From NCBI GenBank assembly GCA_030616195.1, contig JAUWXW010000061.1, positions 1 through 8,043 on the forward strand: a DNA stretch of 8,043 nt, written 5' to 3'. The DNA comes from Chloroflexota bacterium (GTDB taxonomy: Bacteria > Chloroflexota > Dehalococcoidia > RBG-13-53-26). Both the position numbers and the translations under genes were made by a program. Positions 5,445 to 8,043 of the stretch are shown here, in pieces (the stretch's first letter is position 1; each line of letters starts with the position of its first letter). A model generated the notes under the pieces. That model searched no databases, was not told the DNA's origin, and saw only the letters and a list, made by a program, of their open reading frames with translations.

Positions 5445-7625
5445 ATGGGCATATGTCATCGGGGTAAGACGTTAAAGGAAGTGGTGGATGACAAGGAGCG
5501 ACTTTTCAGGGAAACCGGTTGCGCCTACGGGCTGGAGAAACTTGAGTTAGTCGAAGGTGACCCGGCCAAGTTCATGAGGTTCCAGATGAGGTTGGTGGCT
5601 GCCTGCATAAATGCCAGGGAGATGGCCAAGTTGATATCAGCCAATCCCATGTCCCTGATCCAGGGCGAGCTATTGTTCCTGCTGGCGACTCCAGAGGGGG
5701 ACGTTACCTCCGCTTCATATGGGCTGGCGGGGCATATCCAAGCCTTTCCGTTTATGGTCCGTTCCATAGCTGAACTGGGCTTTGAAGACGACCCTGAAAT
5801 CAACGTGGGGGATGTCTTCTTCAACAATGATGGCTTCTATGGGGCACCCCATAACGCAGACTGTTACAACTTTGTGCCGATCTTTTACAAAGATGAGCTG
5901 ATTGGCTGGACGGTGGGGCTGAACCACATTGTCGATGTGGGGGGTCTCCAGCCTGGCGGTCTGGGGATGATTTCGCCCAGTGTTTTCACCGATGGCTTTA
6001 CCGTTCCGCCTACCAAAATAGGGGGGAATTTCAAGACGTATAAGTGGTGGGAGCTGCACTGGAAGAGGCGAACGCGAACAGAGGCCTTCAACGTCCTGGA
6101 TGATAAGATGAGAACCGCCGGAGCGGTGTCGCTTCATGACCGGATCCTGGACATTGTGGAGGAGTTTGGGATTGACTACTACAGGAGGGGTGTGAAGGAG
6201 ATCATTGAGCGGGAGAGGAGGTTACTGGTACAGAGGATCAAAACCCAGGCAGTGCCGGGAATATATCAGTACCTTCACCTCAACATGGTGAAGTACAAAG
6301 GGGTGGTGGGAAAGCTGTTTGCCGGCTCCAACAGGGACTGGCTGCTTCATGAGCCCGGGGAACTTCAAGTTCTCCCCGATGGCCGGCTGTTCATGGACCT
6401 GGAAGGGTTGACCAGTGAAGGCGATTTTCACTGCAACGGCTATGAGTCTGCGGTGAGGATGCTGACCTCGCTGGGCTGCTGGCCCATGTTCGCCTACACC
6501 TCCACCCTCAACTCCTCGCTGATGTACATGACCGAGTGGAACATAACCCCCGGCAGCATGTTCAACCCGCAGAACCCCTTTGCGGCCACAGTTATGTCTC
6601 TTGCCGAAATCGGCAAATACATCGCTATGTTCCATAATTGCCTGAGCTACGCATTCTTTGCCAGAGGCTACATGGAGGAGTGTTTCCCGCAAGATAGCTG
6701 TGGCGTTGGTTACGGGCTGGCCGGTGTGATGGCTGACGGATTTCGATGGGCTGGCGGGGACATGACCCTTATCACCTGTTGGAGTGAGGGCGCCATGCCC
6801 TACAAAGACGGTCTTTCTGCCGCAGTCTGTTCACCCAACCCGGCACCAGACATGGGTGAGGCTGAGCTGGCTGAATTCATACAGCCAACGAATTTGAATA
6901 TAGGCAGGAAGCTGATACACAACTATTGCGGACATGGTAAGTACAGAGGTGGGCTGGGAATAGGCATGTGCCAGATGATTACTGATCCGGGGCAATCTTT
7001 AATCATAGCCGTTTTTGCCTCCACCAACGGGATGGGCCGGTCCGGTACGGGGATGTGCGGTGGATATCCGGGAGTGAACGATGTTATTGTCTTCGCCCAC
7101 GACACCAACATGAGGGAGATTATAAAGGAGGGCAAGCCTTATCCGACCGATTTCATTGAGATCAGAGAGTGGCTCAAAGACGGGAGGTTGAAGGCTGGGA
7201 GTGTGGAGGTTTTCAAAGGGGCTACACCCAACATTCAGTGCCAGGACGGCGACCTATTTGCCAGTACCTCAGGTTGCCGGGGTGGCTGGGGCGATGTCTT
7301 GGAGAGGGACTTCAGCCTGGCGGAGAACGATGTGAAGTACGGCTGGGTTGCGGCGGATGTGGCGGAGACTGTTTATGGGGTGGTAACCGATGAGAACGGC
7401 AAGGTAAAGGCAGCCGAGAGCGATGTGCTGCGGCAGCAGATGCGCAACAGGCGTAAGGAGAGGTCGGTTGATGCCAGGGATTGGTGGCGGCAAGAGAGGG
7501 AACAGGTATTGAGGAAGGGGTGGACTGAAGACGTCTACAATATGTTTGCCGATGCTTTGAAATACGACAAGTTCCGCCGTCAGTTCATGGGGATGTGGCA
7601 GTTACCTGAGGACTACCGCTTATAA
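5445..7625 (+). CDS. Acetone-carboxylase alpha-type subunit (hydantoinase B/oxoprolinase family)
   Basis: 726 residues, close to the size of the alpha (HyuB-like, acxB-type) subunit of ATP-dependent ketone carboxylases. The start has AAGGAGG at 5434-5440, right after the CoA-transferase stop, suggesting coupled translation. The block FFNNDGFYGAPHNADCYNF (125-143) corresponds to the family's NDPY-GG-HL-D motif, and NHIVDVGG (160-167) to its second metal motif. H136, D139 and H161 thus match the Mn ligands I recall for Xanthobacter acetone carboxylase (H150, D153, H175), with the same +3 and +25 spacing. GHGKYRGGLG (496-505) and GCRGGWGDVLERD (610-622) are the family's C-terminal glycine-rich signatures. 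In the known enzymes this subunit joins CO2/bicarbonate to an activated ketone enol in an alpha2-beta2-gamma2 complex. The gamma gene directly downstream argues for ketone carboxylation rather than oxoprolinase or hydantoinase activity. The substrate (acetone, butanone, acetophenone or other) is open. The HyuA-like partner is not in view. Confidence 0.92.
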   Translation: MGICHRGKTLKEVVDDKERLFRETGCAYGLEKLELVEGDPAKFMRFQMRLVAACINAREMAKLISANPMSLIQGELLFLLATPEGDVTSASYGLAGHIQAFPFMVRSIAELGFEDDPEINVGDVFFNNDGFYGAPHNADCYNFVPIFYKDELIGWTVGLNHIVDVGGLQPGGLGMISPSVFTDGFTVPPTKIGGNFKTYKWWELHWKRRTRTEAFNVLDDKMRTAGAVSLHDRILDIVEEFGIDYYRRGVKEIIERERRLLVQRIKTQAVPGIYQYLHLNMVKYKGVVGKLFAGSNRDWLLHEPGELQVLPDGRLFMDLEGLTSEGDFHCNGYESAVRMLTSLGCWPMFAYTSTLNSSLMYMTEWNITPGSMFNPQNPFAATVMSLAEIGKYIAMFHNCLSYAFFARGYMEECFPQDSCGVGYGLAGVMADGFRWAGGDMTLITCWSEGAMPYKDGLSAAVCSPNPAPDMGEAELAEFIQPTNLNIGRKLIHNYCGHGKYRGGLGIGMCQMITDPGQSLIIAVFASTNGMGRSGTGMCGGYPGVNDVIVFAHDTNMREIIKEGKPYPTDFIEIREWLKDGRLKAGSVEVFKGATPNIQCQDGDLFASTSGCRGGWGDVLERDFSLAENDVKYGWVAADVAETVYGVVTDENGKVKAAESDVLRQQMRNRRKERSVDARDWWRQEREQVLRKGWTEDVYNMFADALKYDKFRRQFMGMWQLPEDYRL

Positions 7626-7632
7626 AAGATAG

Positions 7633-7640
7633 AAGGGGGA
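7633..7640 (+). promoter_or_regulatory. Shine-Dalgarno site that supports a GTG start for the gamma subunit
   Basis: AAGGGGGA lies 3 bases before GTG 7644 in the 18-base gap after the alpha-type subunit stop. There is no ATG in this frame until well inside the conserved domain, so GTG is the natural start. Confidence 0.72.
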
Positions 7641-7643
7641 AGC

Positions 7644-8043
7644 GTGGAAAAAAGAGACGACCGTTTCACCAAGGAAAACCTAAGGCTCCTGGTTGAGGGC
7701 AAGCTTGATTGGGAGGAGGTAAAGAAGGCGATTCGTTTGGCCCCCAAGGATGGGGACCGGTTCTGGAAGTATCTGGAGGTGCTGCAAGAAAGGGTTCCCT
7801 GGAAGGACAAGATCCTGCTCCGCGTCTCGGACCACCTGTATATTGTGGCCAAGGAAGGCGGGGACAGGGTGGTGAAGTGCGATTGCGGGCAGGAATTTGG
7901 AGACTACCGGGCCAACTGGAAGCTGAGCTGCCGGGTCTATGTCAGGAAAACCGTTGAGGAGATGGCAGAGGTGGTCTCGGTGGAGGAGGCAGTGCCCAAC
8001 CCGGACCTGGTGGGGATAAGGGAGTTCTACTGCCCGGGATGCT
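7644..8043 (+). CDS. Acetone carboxylase gamma subunit (partial, runs off the right edge)
   Basis: A GTG start followed by 133 visible codons with no stop. A full gamma subunit is about 170 residues, so roughly 20-25% is missing. LRLLVEGKLDWEEVKKAI (13-30), DRFWKYLEVLQERVPWKDKI (39-58), HLYIV (65-69), VVKCDCGQEFGDYRANWKL (76-94) and REFYCPGC at the visible end form the run of motifs I recognise from the AcxC family. The KCDCG pair and the CPGC pair are spaced as a zinc-ribbon-like site. The gamma subunit of the crystallised Xanthobacter enzyme binds zinc as I recall, with no catalytic role of its own but required for the complex. Because the family is restricted to ketone carboxylases (acetone carboxylase, and a relative in acetophenone carboxylase), this gene is the strongest evidence for the function of the operon. 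It is probably cotranscribed with the alpha-type subunit. Confidence 0.93.
   Translation, partial: MEKRDDRFTKENLRLLVEGKLDWEEVKKAIRLAPKDGDRFWKYLEVLQERVPWKDKILLRVSDHLYIVAKEGGDRVVKCDCGQEFGDYRANWKLSCRVYVRKTVEEMAEVVSVEEAVPNPDLVGIREFYCPGC

Noticed and set aside
7709..7957. Open + strand frame of about 82 codons
   Set aside because: It is out of frame with the GTG-initiated gamma subunit, which has strong family motifs over the same bases.
1..8043. CRISPR array, tRNA, rRNA, transposase or integrase
   Set aside because: I saw no regularly spaced repeats, no cloverleaf-like segment, and no transposase or integrase motifs in any frame. The gene remnants show rearrangement but not an identifiable mobile element.

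Overview
All convincing genes in this window lie on the + strand. They look like an accessory catabolic region of a bacterium, probably an anaerobe. The GC content is moderate by eye, nearly every gene has a strong AGGAGG-type Shine-Dalgarno site, and the solute-binding lipoprotein has a Cys-Gly-acidic mature N-terminus. That combination, with SDR, CaiB and ketone-carboxylase genes as neighbours, resembles what I remember of Dehalococcoidia-type Chloroflexota. The lineage is an inference from memory, not a demonstrated placement.

Layout. Bases 1-123 are the open 3' end of an unrecognised gene. Bases 190-294 encode only the first 34 residues of an Old Yellow Enzyme-type flavin oxidoreductase, cut off just before the next gene. 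Two tandem short-chain dehydrogenase/reductase (SDR) genes follow (313-1071 and 1135-1917). Their N-terminal cofactor halves are nearly identical and their substrate halves are much more diverged. A 572-base stretch (1918-2489) has no gene I can support, but it holds a plausible sigma70-type promoter and a short motif that recurs upstream of the CoA-transferase gene. Next comes a LivJ-like solute-binding lipoprotein gene (2490-3719), then the decayed C-terminus of a second copy of the same family (3806-4025).

The most coherent unit is 4210-8043: a class III (CaiB/BaiF) CoA-transferase, an acetone-carboxylase alpha-type (HyuB/hydantoinase B family) subunit, and the acetone-carboxylase gamma subunit, which runs off the right edge. 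Gaps are 11 and 18 bases, so this is almost certainly one operon. The alpha-type subunit keeps the H-x-x-D...H residues expected to bind the catalytic metal, with the same spacing I recall for the Xanthobacter enzyme. The gamma subunit shows Cys pairs likely to bind zinc.

How they may work together (inference): the SDRs would oxidise a secondary alcohol to a ketone. The ATP-dependent carboxylase would turn the ketone into a beta-keto acid, and the CaiB-family enzyme would move CoA onto that acid so it can be thiolysed. The logic parallels the 1-phenylethanol/acetophenone route of Aromatoleum and the 2-propanol/acetone route of Xanthobacter, but with a CoA-transferase instead of a CoA ligase. 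The HyuA-like ATP-binding (beta) subunit needed for a complete carboxylase is not in the window and should lie downstream if the model is right.
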